Assembly (NCBI GenBank): GCA_045600845.1
Contig: JAZRYR010000053.1
Span: forward strand, 1 to 64,000
Direction: 5' to 3'
Length of the DNA stretch: 64,000 nt
DNA from: RGIG5612 sp045600845
GTDB lineage: Bacteria > Bacillota > Clostridia > Lachnospirales > Lachnospiraceae
Shown here: piece by piece, positions 8,472-17,117 of the stretch
How the letters are laid out: each line of letters begins with the position of its first letter
Numbering within the stretch: position 1 is the first letter of the stretch
The notes under the pieces: model-generated
The model's database searches: none
Told to the model about the DNA's origin: nothing
The model's input: the letters and a program-made list of their open reading frames with translations, nothing else
Position numbers and translations under genes: made by a program

Positions 8472-9668
8472 CTACAGTAATTGATTTCCGCAGTTTGTGC
8501 AGAATTTAGCACCTGGCTGTACTGGTTTTCCACAATTCGGGCAGAAGCCGCCTGCTGCCTGCTCCGGTTTCTTGGTTCCGCATGCAGAACAGAAGTTCCC
8601 ACTATTTACCTGGCCGCAAGTACATGTCCAGGATCCAGCTACAGGAGCTGCTGCCTGCTGTGCTGCGCCCTGAGCAAACAGGTTAGAAACTGTGCTTCCC
8701 CCTGCATTCATCGCCATGCCAACGCCTACTAAACCGTTCATAGCTCCACCTTCGTTTCCTGCTGCTGTTTCCAGAGCATTCGCTGTAGCACCGGCAATAA
8801 CGCCAGCTGCAAGGTTTGGATTGGAAAGAGCTGCTCCACGCTGGGTCTGTTTGATGAGTTCCTGATCCTCTTCCGGAAGAGTTACGCTACCTAAAGCAAC
8901 GGAAACAACCTGTAATCCCCTGAGTTCCGCCCACTGGTTGGACAGCTGCTGGTTCATCGCCTGTTCTAATTCTTTGTTATGTGTAACGATTTCATTTGGA
9001 CGCATCTGTAAAGCAGAAAGCTGACCAAATGCCGGCTGAAGAGCGCTGATGAATTCTGTCTTCAGCTGTTCTTCGATTTCGCTTCTCATATATCTGTCCG
9101 ATACGTTGCCGGCTACGTTTGTATAGAAACGGATAGGGTCTGCAATTTTATATGAGTATACACCGGAGCAACGGATAGAAACATCAATGTCTAAACCGAT
9201 CTTGTTGTCAACTACACGGAAAGGAATTGGGTTCGGTGTACCGAATTTGTTATCGATCAATTCCTTTGTATTGAAGTAATATACTCTCTGATCATGTCCG
9301 GTATCTCCGCCATAACCGATACGTTTTCCCATTAACTGGAAAGTCTGTTTAATAGCTTCTCCCAGGCTGCCTGTGAAAAGGCTAGGCTCGGTAGATGTAT
9401 CGTATGTAAACTCACCAGGTTCTGCACAGATTTCAACAACCTTACCCTGATCAACTATGATCATACACTGACCGTCTGCTACAACAATACCGGAGCCGTT
9501 TGAAATGATATTATCATTTCCTCTTTTGTTGGAAGAACGGTTACCGATCATCTTCTCACCCTTAACCATAAGAGTTTCTTTATCCATAGCTTCGCACATA
9601 AACCAATCTTTCCATGTGTCTGCTAAAACACCGCCTGCTGCACCTAATGCTGCACCAATAAGTCCCAT
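8472..9668 (-). CDS. SPFH/Band-7 domain protein with C-terminal zinc ribbons (YdjI-like)
   Basis: Residues from about 25 to 290 form an SPFH (stomatin/flotillin-like) domain of the YdjI type, with SGIVVADGQCMIIVDQGKVVE near the N-terminus and the long amphipathic region LKTEFISALQPAFGQLSALQMRPNEI. A glycine/alanine-rich linker leads to two zinc ribbons (CTCGQVNSGNFCSACG and CPNCGKPVQPGAKFCTNCG). SPFH proteins scaffold membrane microdomains and, in Bacillus, YdjI works with a PspA homologue at the membrane. Here it heads the operon with the zinc-ribbon and TPM genes. No PspA gene is visible in the window, so this is a reduced version of the module. Confidence 0.85.
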   Translation of the reverse strand: MGLIGAALGAAGGVLADTWKDWFMCEAMDKETLMVKGEKMIGNRSSNKRGNDNIISNGSGIVVADGQCMIIVDQGKVVEICAEPGEFTYDTSTEPSLFTGSLGEAIKQTFQLMGKRIGYGGDTGHDQRVYYFNTKELIDNKFGTPNPIPFRVVDNKIGLDIDVSIRCSGVYSYKIADPIRFYTNVAGNVSDRYMRSEIEEQLKTEFISALQPAFGQLSALQMRPNEIVTHNKELEQAMNQQLSNQWAELRGLQVVSVALGSVTLPEEDQELIKQTQRGAALSNPNLAAGVIAGATANALETAAGNEGGAMNGLVGVGMAMNAGGSTVSNLFAQGAAQQAAAPVAGSWTCTCGQVNSGNFCSACGTKKPEQAAGGFCPNCGKPVQPGAKFCTNCGNQLL

Positions 9669-9716
9669 AATTTTCTCCTTTCGACTCCTTAAATCAGTCT
9701 ATCACTTTAACAAGTT

Positions 9717-9743
9717 AGTGTATGATTATGATACACTTTTTTT
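9717..9743 (+). terminator. Hairpin with T-run upstream of mgtE
   Basis: AGTGTAT (9717-9723) pairs with ATACACT (9731-9737) around a 7-nt loop, followed by a T-run to 9743. It lies in the 180-bp divergent gap between the SPFH gene and mgtE. On the plus strand it reads as a weak intrinsic terminator or attenuator; no plus-strand gene precedes it. I see no Mg2+ riboswitch (M-box or mgtA-type) sequence here. Confidence 0.35.
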
Positions 9744-9848
9744 CTTGTTTTTTCAACCTTATTCATATATGATTTACTTAGTGATAAATATGTTCACGCC
9801 TTTTTTTGGTGTGCATTTCATGAAAAAAGCTAGAAGGAGGATTCTAAA

Positions 9849-11207
9849 ATGGAAAACATTTTAATTCCAACAGAAGAAGAAATCCTTACACTGTTTGAAG
9901 CAAAGAAATATGCAAAAATCAGGGAACTTTTCATCGAAATGAATCCAGCCGATATTGCGGCATTATTGAACGATTTTCCTAAAGATAAATCCCCTGTAGT
10001 GTTCCGATTACTTCCCAAAGAATTGGCAGCCGATACTTTTGTCGAGATGGATACGGATATCCAGACTCACTTTATCAAAGGCTTTTCCGATACAGAGCTC
10101 CGTGACATCATGGACGAGCTCTATCTTGACGATTTTGCCGATCTGGTAGAAGAAATGCCTGCAAATGTTGTAAAAAGAATTTTAGCCAATACCGATGCGG
10201 ATACCAGATCTATGGTAAATAAAATTCTGCAGTATCCTGAGGATTCAGCCGGCAGCCTGATGACCGTTGAGTATGTCAGCCTGCGGAAAAATATGACCGT
10301 ATCCGATGCATTGACGAGAATCCGACAGACCGGAGTCGATAAGGAAACAATATATACCTGTTATATCACGGATTATGACCGCCAGCTTCTCGGCTTTGTT
10401 ACAGCAAAGGACCTGCTCTTATCCGAAGAAGAAGCGCTGATCAATGATATTATGGAAACCAATGTTATAAATGTTCATACCCACACAGACAAAGAAGACG
10501 TTGCCCAGATTTTCAGCAAATATGACTTACTGGTTCTTCCTGTTGTTGATGATGAGCACCGTCTGGTAGGCATTGTAACCATCGATGATGCTATGGACGT
10601 TATGGAAGAAGAGGCCACCGAGGATATTGAAAAGATGGCTGCTATCCGTCCTGGCGACAAACCATATTTTCAAACCAGTGTCTGGCAGACTTATCTTGCC
10701 CGTATCCCATGGCTTTTGATTCTCATGGTTTCTGCTACATTTACCTCTTTGATCATTACAAAATTTGAGGATGCCCTTTCCGCTTCTATTATTTTATCCG
10801 CTTCCATCCCGATGCTGATGGATACCGGTGGAAACTGCGGCGGACAAGCTTCCGTTACGATCATCCGTTCTCTTTCCTTGGAAGACGTGGAATTTAAAGA
10901 TATTTTCCGTGTCATCTGGAAGGAGTTAAGGGTCGGTTTTATGTGCGGTATATCTCTTGCGATTGTTAACTTTGGAAAAATGCTGATTCTGCATCAAGGT
11001 ACCGTTCTGGTCGTGTTTGTTATTTCCCTGGCTCTGTTCTGCTCTGTGGTTATGGCGAAATTCATAGGATGCATTCTTCCTATGGTTGCCAACAAAATCG
11101 GGTTTGACCCTGCGGTAATGTCCAGTCCGTTTATTACAACCATTGTCGATGCCCTGACTTTGCTGATTTACTTTAACCTGGCTGCAGCAATCCTGCATAT
11201 TGTATAA
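9849..11207 (+). CDS. mgtE: Magnesium channel/transporter MgtE
   Basis: The 452-residue protein has the complete MgtE layout: a cytosolic N-domain of helical repeats (about residues 1-130, including MNPADIAALL), two CBS domains (about 135-255, PEDSAGSLMTVEYVSL starting the first) and a five-helix membrane domain from about residue 280. The selectivity-region motif MLMDTGGNCGGQASVTIIRSL is intact. MgtE imports Mg2+ and closes when cytosolic Mg2+ binds between the N and CBS domains. The start ATG has a GAAGGAGG ribosome binding site 10 nt upstream. The next gene begins 12 nt after its stop and may be translationally coupled. Confidence 0.96.
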   Translation: MENILIPTEEEILTLFEAKKYAKIRELFIEMNPADIAALLNDFPKDKSPVVFRLLPKELAADTFVEMDTDIQTHFIKGFSDTELRDIMDELYLDDFADLVEEMPANVVKRILANTDADTRSMVNKILQYPEDSAGSLMTVEYVSLRKNMTVSDALTRIRQTGVDKETIYTCYITDYDRQLLGFVTAKDLLLSEEEALINDIMETNVINVHTHTDKEDVAQIFSKYDLLVLPVVDDEHRLVGIVTIDDAMDVMEEEATEDIEKMAAIRPGDKPYFQTSVWQTYLARIPWLLILMVSATFTSLIITKFEDALSASIILSASIPMLMDTGGNCGGQASVTIIRSLSLEDVEFKDIFRVIWKELRVGFMCGISLAIVNFGKMLILHQGTVLVVFVISLALFCSVVMAKFIGCILPMVANKIGFDPAVMSSPFITTIVDALTLLIYFNLAAAILHIV

Positions 11208-11219
11208 ATCATTAAATTA

Positions 11220-12818
11220 ATGGAAAGAAAACCGAAAAGAGAATTGCATAAAGAAGTTTTTCCGGATAGTTCTGCACAAAGTGCATCTTCCGAAAAGATT
11301 TCTTCTGCCAGAAGAACATCCTCCGGAAAGGCTCCTTCTACGGGAAGAACGTCTCCCGGAAAGGCTCCTTCTACGGGAAGAACGTCTCCCGGAAGGGCTC
11401 CTTCGTACCAAAAAGCTGGTTTGGAAATGTCCAGAAAACAATCAAAAAGCAGATCCTCCCAGCCATCGGCTTCCACTCGAAGCAACCGTTCCGGAAAGGT
11501 TTCAACGCAAAAAAAGAAAAGGAATAAGAATCTGCCGTCATTTGCAATTGCTGCTGCAGCGATTGTTATTATTGCTGTAATTATTATCATCATTGCCTCC
11601 TCTTCCATCCCGGAAGTAAAAAATCTTACGATAAAATCCACGGACAATTCCCAGATTCTGACATGGGACCGAAGTGAGAAAAATACATCTTATGAGATTT
11701 ACCGGAAAAGTGAAGGAGAAAATTTCACACTAGTCCGGACTATCGGGGAAGAAGATCCTACTTCTTACACGGCAGAAGCCTTGAACAGTGCAACCCTTTA
11801 CCAATACAAAGTAGTATCGGTAAAAGGCCGTAAAAAATCAAAAGGGGCGGTTATTGAAGATATTACCACGCCCGTTATTGCGGAAGGACTTACCGCCAGC
11901 ACTCAGATTGAAAAATCTCTTACTTTAGTATGGCATGATGCTCAGAAAGTAAACGGATATGACCTGAAATTCGGTTCTTCCAATGACTTAAGCGATGCCA
12001 CAACCACTACCGTCAGTCTGGACGGCATTACGATAGATGAAACAACCGGTCTTCGCAGTTATACTTATAATGATCTGGAGGAGGGTTCCATATACTATTT
12101 CTCCATTCGCAGTTTTTGCGATAAAAACATTTATTCCGACTGGACACCGATTGTATCCGCAAGAGTCACCAGAGCCATTGATATGAGTGGTATTGATGTA
12201 TCTGCTCCTATGGTTGCTATTACTTTCGATGATGGTCCGGATGGTTCCGATGTAACCACCCGTATTTTGGATGCATTTGCCTCCGTCGGCGGTCATGCAA
12301 CATTCTTCCAGTTAGGAGATCATGCAGAAGCACAGCCGGAAAAAATCCAGCGTATGGTAGAAGAAGGACATGAAGTAGGCAACCACACCTACGACCATAC
12401 ACATATGGGTGCTGCAGTAACCAGCGATGATATTATCCAGGCCAACAATTCCATTGAAAGTATCTGCGGAGTCCGTCCTTACTCTTTCCGCTGTCCGGGA
12501 GGAGAGTCTACCGGTCTCATTGTTGACACTTGTATTTCCGAGGGTATGTCTGTTTTTCATTGGAGTCTGGATACCAGAGATTGGTCCAGCAGAGATGCCA
12601 ATTCGGTTGTTTCCGAAATTAAAAATAATGTACAGGATGGAGATATCATTCTAATGCATAATATCTACTCTTCTACCGCCGATGCAGTGGAACAGATTCT
12701 TCCATGGCTGACCGATCAGGGCTATCAGTTAGTCACCGTCTCTCAGCTGATTCAGGCTCAGAATGGTGAGCCTCCGATTCCTGGAATCACCTATAAAAGA
12801 GCAGATTATTCATGGTAA
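11220..12818 (+). CDS. Membrane-anchored polysaccharide deacetylase with Fn3-like region
   Basis: Layout: a basic, Ser/Arg/Lys-rich cytoplasmic N-terminus with tandem repeats (residues 1-100), one membrane span (about 104-126), a fibronectin-III-like region (about 130-320) and a NodB-type carbohydrate esterase 4 domain (about 335-515). The CE4 motifs are present: TFDDGPDG (metal Asp), the H-x3-H metal motif in NHTYDHTH, RCPGG, DTRDW and LMHNIY. It probably removes N-acetyl groups from peptidoglycan or another surface glycan outside the cell. No Shine-Dalgarno sequence is seen before the ATG, which lies 12 nt after mgtE, so initiation may depend on coupling. An ATG downstream near residue 70 is a possible alternative start. 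Confidence 0.85.
   Translation: MERKPKRELHKEVFPDSSAQSASSEKISSARRTSSGKAPSTGRTSPGKAPSTGRTSPGRAPSYQKAGLEMSRKQSKSRSSQPSASTRSNRSGKVSTQKKKRNKNLPSFAIAAAAIVIIAVIIIIIASSSIPEVKNLTIKSTDNSQILTWDRSEKNTSYEIYRKSEGENFTLVRTIGEEDPTSYTAEALNSATLYQYKVVSVKGRKKSKGAVIEDITTPVIAEGLTASTQIEKSLTLVWHDAQKVNGYDLKFGSSNDLSDATTTTVSLDGITIDETTGLRSYTYNDLEEGSIYYFSIRSFCDKNIYSDWTPIVSARVTRAIDMSGIDVSAPMVAITFDDGPDGSDVTTRILDAFASVGGHATFFQLGDHAEAQPEKIQRMVEEGHEVGNHTYDHTHMGAAVTSDDIIQANNSIESICGVRPYSFRCPGGESTGLIVDTCISEGMSVFHWSLDTRDWSSRDANSVVSEIKNNVQDGDIILMHNIYSSTADAVEQILPWLTDQGYQLVTVSQLIQAQNGEPPIPGITYKRADYSW
11323..11410 (+). repeat. 33-bp tandem repeat inside the deacetylase gene
   Basis: About 2.7 copies of a 33-bp unit begin at 11323, 11356 and 11389, each starting CCGGAARGGCTCCTTC. 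They encode PGKAPSTGRTS-like repeats in the positively charged cytoplasmic tail of the polysaccharide deacetylase. The first two copies are nearly identical at the DNA level, which points to recent duplication. Confidence 0.85.
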
Positions 12819-12842
12819 TTGAAGCGTCCATTGTATGCCACA

Positions 12843-13589
12843 TCAAGGGGTAACAACGGACCAATTATTTTTCTGGAAAATATTATCGTGAACAGTCACC
12901 CATTGTCCATCACTTAAATCAAACAGATTTCCATTATTGCTTTCTGTTTCCCAATGTCTTGACGTTGTAAGTAATTGTCTTTTTTCTTTCTGCTTACTTT
13001 CATCCACCTCTGCAATCCCAGAAGCAGCAAGTGTAAGGACATCTGCATTTGTCATAAATGTACCATCGCTGACAAATCCCTTACTATCAAAATCTTTCAC
13101 CATCAAAACCGGGTTTAAGCCTTCAACATCAGCAAAGCCGAAATTCAAATCATCAAATTGACCAAAATCTGCTCCATGGTCCGAAACAAGGATGATTCTC
13201 GTATTATCATATACGCCATTTTCCCGCATATAATCAAACCAATCGGCGAGTTTCAGCATTGCAGCCAAATTGGATTGATAATGAGCAACATCCGTAAGCG
13301 TGTTAAATTTCATGATTCTTCCATCAAGTTCACAAAATGTTCCTAACCTGGTTTCCGTAGGTGTCTGGCTAGGTACAAATTCCGGTTCCTGAAGAAGTAC
13401 GGCCTCATGCGTCATTTCATTATCCATCATTAAGAAGGTATTGCCCTCATCCACAATATCTGTCATTTCGGCCAGTTTATCCATAATTGTATAACTGTTT
13501 ATAAAGCTTTCACCGACTGTGAATTTTTTCGCCGTAGAATGATAATCCCCATTATCATAGATTTTCGGCTGAAGGATAACCGGAGCCAC
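12843..13589 (-). pseudogene. 3' remnant of an LTA-synthase-like/sulfatase-fold membrane protein gene
   Basis: The 248 residues match the C-terminal part of an alkaline-phosphatase-superfamily (sulfatase/LTA synthase-like) catalytic domain, including the metal-ligand motif VSDHGADFGQFDD and the THEAVLLQEPEFVPS segment. The first in-frame start is a GTG with no convincing ribosome binding site, and a TGA lies five codons upstream in the same frame. The N-terminal membrane helices and the catalytic threonine half of the domain are missing, so the gene has lost its 5' end. It faces the end of the deacetylase gene 24 nt away. The 185 bp between it and cspA holds only the cspA terminator and unrecognised sequence. 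Confidence 0.7.
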
Positions 13590-13720
13590 TTCCCACGTTT
13601 TTCAAATTCATCATTATTTCGTTTATTTAAGTAATTGTTTCGTCTAGGTTAACGTGCATATTTTAAATATAAGCCTGAAAAAGTCTATCGTTTTCATGCT
13701 CTCCAGAAGGAACCGCAGAT

Positions 13721-13756
13721 AAAAAGAAGGGTTTTGCCAATGCCAAACCCTTCTTC
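13721..13756 (-). terminator. Intrinsic terminator of the cold-shock gene
   Basis: On the minus strand AAGAAGGGTTTGGC pairs with GCAAAACCCTTCTT and is followed by TTTTTAT. It lies 18 nt after the cold-shock gene stop. Confidence 0.85.
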
Positions 13757-13774
13757 CATTCATATTCTTTATAT

Positions 13775-13975
13775 TCACAGTTTTGTTACGTTTGTAGCCT
13801 GTGGTCCTTTTGTTCCTTCGACCAATTCATACTCTACTTCATCGCCTTCATCCAAGGTCTTGAAGCCTTCCATATTCAGTCCTGAATAATGTACGAAAAC
13901 ATCTTTTCCTTCTGCGTCACAGATAAACCCGTAACCTTTTTTACCATTGAACCACTTAACTGTTCCTTTTGCCAT
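13775..13975 (-). CDS. cspA: Cold-shock protein (CspA family)
   Basis: This is a single 66-residue cold-shock domain that binds single-stranded RNA and DNA and acts as an RNA chaperone. Both nucleic-acid-binding motifs are intact: KGYGFI (RNP1) and DVFVHYS (RNP2). It is monocistronic, with its own consensus promoter, a 5' leader of about 55 nt containing a small GC hairpin (GCGGGGATAACCGC) and an intrinsic terminator. It sits between the acs cluster and the sulfatase remnant and has no evident link with either. Confidence 0.97.
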   Translation of the reverse strand: MAKGTVKWFNGKKGYGFICDAEGKDVFVHYSGLNMEGFKTLDEGDEVEYELVEGTKGPQATNVTKL

Positions 13976-14035
13976 TTTAAATTTTCCTCCGTTAATTTCT
14001 AAGCATCAAATGCGGTTATCCCCGCTCACCGAAGA

Positions 14036-14064
14036 AATATAACATTCGGAAAAAACAGTGTCAA
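14036..14064 (-). promoter_or_regulatory. Sigma-A promoter of the cold-shock gene
   Basis: On the minus strand TTGACA (14059-14064) is separated by 17 nt from TATATT (14036-14041). This predicts transcription starting near 14029, about 55 nt before the cspA start codon. Confidence 0.85.
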
Positions 14065-14097
14065 TAATGTGGTTATTCATATATTGTATACCTTATT

Positions 14098-14727
14098 TCA
14101 CCACCTGTTCTTCATGGCATTTAAGAATACATCGCCGATAACTGCAATGTCCTCCGCCGTAAAAGCTAATGGAAAATTGTCCGAGAACAGGATCTGCGCG
14201 TTTGCTGGAAATTCATCATCCGGAGCCCAGAACAGGACTCGGATTGTCAGCCCTGGGAGAAGGTCAAAATCATAAGCGGCATCTGCGCCAGCCGGTAATT
14301 TACCGTTTTCCCCTCTGGCTTCTTTCGCACCGATACTTTCCATTCCCTCTTTAAATCCCGGAATATTATGTCCATACGTTCCAGCCATTCGATTAATACA
14401 TCGTCCGTGAAACTGACGCTCATAAACCGGTCCCCAAGGCATTTCCGGATAAGAATACATCTTTCCCGTGCTTAAAGCAGAAACTCCTTCCATGCAGTAA
14501 CGGGCCAGAAGAATTCTGGTATAATCTGCAGTTTTGCTTCCATCTTCAAAAGTGGTCTCCATTTCCGGGAAGGTAAGATAAACTACCCGGTTCAGAAACG
14601 GAATCGTAAACTTTCCGTCCTCATATTTGCATCCGGATTTCTGAGACATTTTTTCCGGGTCCATGGTTTTGAATTTTTCCTGGTAGATACGAATCGGGTT
14701 CTCCGTTTTATTGTTAATTACTTCCAT
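14098..14727 (-). CDS. DUF3786-domain protein downstream of acsV
   Basis: This protein of about 209 residues matches the DUF3786 family as I know it, which is frequent in anaerobes with corrinoid or CODH/ACS enzymes. Its role is not established. Visible features are a central MPWGPVYERQFHGRCINRMAGTYG region and a C-terminal LPLAFTAEDIAVIGDVFLNAMK-like end. It has no signal peptide or membrane span, so it should be cytosolic. The ATG at 14727 has GAGGA 6 nt upstream and is preferred over the upstream in-frame ATG at 14766. It follows acsV on the same strand after 96 nt, which supports a link to Wood-Ljungdahl metabolism. Confidence 0.65.
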   Translation of the reverse strand: MEVINNKTENPIRIYQEKFKTMDPEKMSQKSGCKYEDGKFTIPFLNRVVYLTFPEMETTFEDGSKTADYTRILLARYCMEGVSALSTGKMYSYPEMPWGPVYERQFHGRCINRMAGTYGHNIPGFKEGMESIGAKEARGENGKLPAGADAAYDFDLLPGLTIRVLFWAPDDEFPANAQILFSDNFPLAFTAEDIAVIGDVFLNAMKNRW

Positions 14728-14823
14728 ATTTCCTCTTTTCCTGTGACTGATTTTTCCTGAGTTCAACTTCTCTTATGACGAAACTCTCCTAAGGTCAATT
14801 TTTCTGCAATTTTTTTTCAGTAA

Positions 14824-16545
14824 TTAATCAAACAAACTTGCATCTGTGTGCGGAATAAAACATGCTGCAAGCAGCTCATCCATATAGCCTGGATAAGTAG
14901 ATAATTCCAGGTAAGTCATATTGTCCGCTATATCAAATACCTTCTGGGTTGCATCATTGCTTAAAAGCATGGCGCAGGCACCTGTCAGGGAAGAGTTTCC
15001 GATATAACTGTATTTTTCCAAAGGCAGCTTTGGCAGCATACCGATGGAAATTGCTTTTTCCATATCAATTCCGGAACCAATTCCACCGGCAAGAATTACT
15101 TTATCAATACAATCCACATCCATGTCCAGAGATTTCAGCATGGTCTGAATTGCGGAGAAGATTGCACCCTTTGCACGAATAAAATTATCCAAGTCCGACT
15201 CCGTTAAAGTCAGTTCCGAACCGGAAGCGCTCTCTTCCGTCGTAGCCACAATATACTCACCACTTCCGATTTCTTCGTCATATTTGATACGTGGACTCTG
15301 TCCAACAAATTTTCCCTTGGCATTAATTGCACCCTTTTGGAACAGTTCACTGATAATAGAAATCAGGCCGCTTCCACAAAGTCCCGCAGGTTTTACCGTG
15401 GACGCTTCTTCCTTTCTGCCACCTAAGCCGTCGGAATTGCCACCAATAATGGAATACGTCGGCTCGTAGGTCTCCGGATCCAGTTCTACGCTGTCAATAG
15501 AGCCTTTAGTAGCTCTCATACCGCAGGAAATGTCACCGCCTTCAAAAGCAGGGCCTGCACTGCAGGCACAAGTCAACATGAAATCCCTGTTACCAAATAC
15601 TAATTCGCCGTTGGTTCCCAGATCAATGAAAAGTGTCATTTCTTCTCCGTTCCATAACATAGAATCCAACGTTCCGGCGGTAATGTCGCCACCTACATAA
15701 CTTCCTACATTTGGCGCAAAAATCACCTCTGCATCGTCCTGTCCCGGAAGGCCACAGCTTTTCGCCGTATCTCCACTTCTCTGCAGAAATTCCGGAACAA
15801 AAGGTTCTAAACGGATGGATTCACCGTTCGCTCCTAAGAACAGATGCTCCATGGTGGTATTGCCTGCAATCACATAACGGGTAATATCCTTTTCTGCTTT
15901 ATTGCTCTCTTTCAACAGGCTCTCAATCATCGGAAGAAGCGTTTCTTCCCGGACAGCTTTCTGCAGTTTCTCTACGCCGCCTTCTTTCGACTGTTGGATA
16001 ATACGGTTGATTACATCCGCTCCATAACGGATCTGACCATTACCCAGACTGGCTTTTCCTAAAACCTTTCTTGTATGAAGGTCCAGCATAGCCGCTGTAC
16101 AGGTGGTGGTTCCGATATCAATGGCGATACCTACTTCGCCTTCTTTCGCATCTACGCTGATATCCAGGCCTGCGTTAAATATTTCGTTAATGGCATTCTC
16201 ATAGCGTTCCAGCTCTTCCGGACTACTGATATCTGCCGTCTTTATATCTTCTTTAAAAGCTGCTGCGGAAGCAGGAACCCACAGGGTTGCATCACCTACG
16301 ACAACCGACTGGCAAGCCAATCTCCACTGGTCCTGATAGTCTTCTTCCGAAAGGTGTGGGTTCTTTTCCATATCTACACTGCCCGCAATTACACGGACTC
16401 TGCATTTTCCGCAGACTCCGTTTCCAGAGCAAGGCGCATCGATGGAAATATTGTTTTGCTGCATAAGCTCTAAAACATTATCCCCTGCTTCTGCTAATAC
16501 TTTTACATCTTTTTCATTTTCAATTTTAAATATTAAGGTGTACAT
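14824..16545 (-). CDS. acsV: Corrinoid protein reductive activator AcsV (ferredoxin-ASKHA)
   Basis: The N-terminus is a plant-type [2Fe-2S] ferredoxin domain with cysteines 39, 45, 48 and 78 (APCSGNGVCGKC ... LACQ). The rest is an ASKHA-fold ATPase of the RamA/RACo type, with the phosphate-binding IDIGTTTCTAAMLD segment and FIDLGTNGELVFGN. The family re-reduces Co(II) corrinoid protein to the methyl-accepting Co(I) state at the cost of ATP. The start ATG at 16545 has AGGAGA upstream; a longer open frame upstream overlaps the next gene and lacks a ribosome binding site. It lies downstream of acsB and the 74-residue orf, as expected for repair of the AcsCD corrinoid protein encoded in the same cluster. 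Confidence 0.9.
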   Translation of the reverse strand: MYTLIFKIENEKDVKVLAEAGDNVLELMQQNNISIDAPCSGNGVCGKCRVRVIAGSVDMEKNPHLSEEDYQDQWRLACQSVVVGDATLWVPASAAAFKEDIKTADISSPEELERYENAINEIFNAGLDISVDAKEGEVGIAIDIGTTTCTAAMLDLHTRKVLGKASLGNGQIRYGADVINRIIQQSKEGGVEKLQKAVREETLLPMIESLLKESNKAEKDITRYVIAGNTTMEHLFLGANGESIRLEPFVPEFLQRSGDTAKSCGLPGQDDAEVIFAPNVGSYVGGDITAGTLDSMLWNGEEMTLFIDLGTNGELVFGNRDFMLTCACSAGPAFEGGDISCGMRATKGSIDSVELDPETYEPTYSIIGGNSDGLGGRKEEASTVKPAGLCGSGLISIISELFQKGAINAKGKFVGQSPRIKYDEEIGSGEYIVATTEESASGSELTLTESDLDNFIRAKGAIFSAIQTMLKSLDMDVDCIDKVILAGGIGSGIDMEKAISIGMLPKLPLEKYSYIGNSSLTGACAMLLSNDATQKVFDIADNMTYLELSTYPGYMDELLAACFIPHTDASLFD

Positions 16546-16645
16546 AAATTCTCCTGATTGTTCATCATTATGGAAATCATTTCGCCCCGTTTTTTGAACT
16601 TTTAATCTGCATAGGTGAAGTTTGTCACTGCACCTTTCGTCTTGT

Positions 16646-16870
16646 TTAATCTTCTGTAAAACCAAATCTCTGCCGTAAACCAGCAATATCTACATTAAGA
16701 ATGATTGTTCCATCATTCATTATTTCCTTCTCTATAATCACTTCTTTTCCCTTCAGCATGTTTTTCACATACTCTTCCGGGTCATCCGTCTCCACCATCT
16801 CCACCGAGACATCCCGCATCTGATTACCAGAACACTGGTTGAAGATTTCTCGTATCATTTCATATCTCAT
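16646..16870 (-). CDS. Small conserved-type protein between acsB and acsV
   Basis: Unknown protein of 74 residues with no cysteine pair, no membrane span and an acidic middle (ETDDPEEYVKNM). It ends about 100 nt before acsV. A short orf in this position is also seen between acsB and acsV in other acetogens, as far as I recall, so a role connected to ACS or corrinoid activation is possible, but no motif shows one. The ribosome binding site is weak (GAAG at a distance), and the ATG at residue 5 is an alternative start. Confidence 0.5.
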   Translation of the reverse strand: MRYEMIREIFNQCSGNQMRDVSVEMVETDDPEEYVKNMLKGKEVIIEKEIMNDGTIILNVDIAGLRQRFGFTED

Positions 16871-16909
16871 ATTCTTCGATTTCTCTAGTTCAATTTAGTA
16901 TCTCAACGT

Positions 16910-17057
16910 AAAAATGCACCTTTTTTGCGTTTTCGTTCTGGTTTATGCATGAAATTTGCGTTTCTGTTCCAATTTATGCACATCTTTTTTGTTTTTGTTC
17001 CATAAACATCTGTAAATGCGAAAAATCAGAACAGAAACGCAAATAATGTGCATTTTT
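16910..17057. repeat. Long imperfect inverted repeat behind acsB
   Basis: ATTTGCGTTTCTGTTC (16954-16969) is perfectly complementary to 17029-17044. An outer pair AAAAATGCA (16910-16918) matches TGCATTTTT (17049-17057). The left arm is duplicated: TTTTTGCGTTTTCGTTCTGGTTTATGCA (from 16922) and the arm at 16954 are degenerate direct copies about 32 bp apart. It lies between the acsB terminator hairpin and the small orf and could fold into a cruciform-like RNA of about 150 nt. It encodes nothing recognisable. Confidence 0.7.
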
Positions 17058-17075
17058 AGGTGCTTTCATTTAAAT

Positions 17076-17102
17076 AAGGGGTCCTGTTAAGCAGGACCCC
17101 TT
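17076..17102 (-). terminator. Terminator-like hairpin after acsB
   Basis: AAGGGGTCCTG (17076-17086) pairs perfectly with CAGGACCCCTT (17092-17102) around a 5-nt loop, 15 nt after the acsB stop. On the minus strand it is followed by ATTTAAA, a poor U-tract. Termination is probably partial, so acsV could be expressed at a lower level by readthrough. Confidence 0.7.
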
Positions 17103-17117
17103 AAAGTTTGAATCAAA

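Noticed and set aside
9669..9848. M-box magnesium riboswitch before mgtE
   Set aside because: The 180-bp divergent gap is AT-rich and too short, and the conserved M-box blocks are absent; only a small hairpin with T-run is present.
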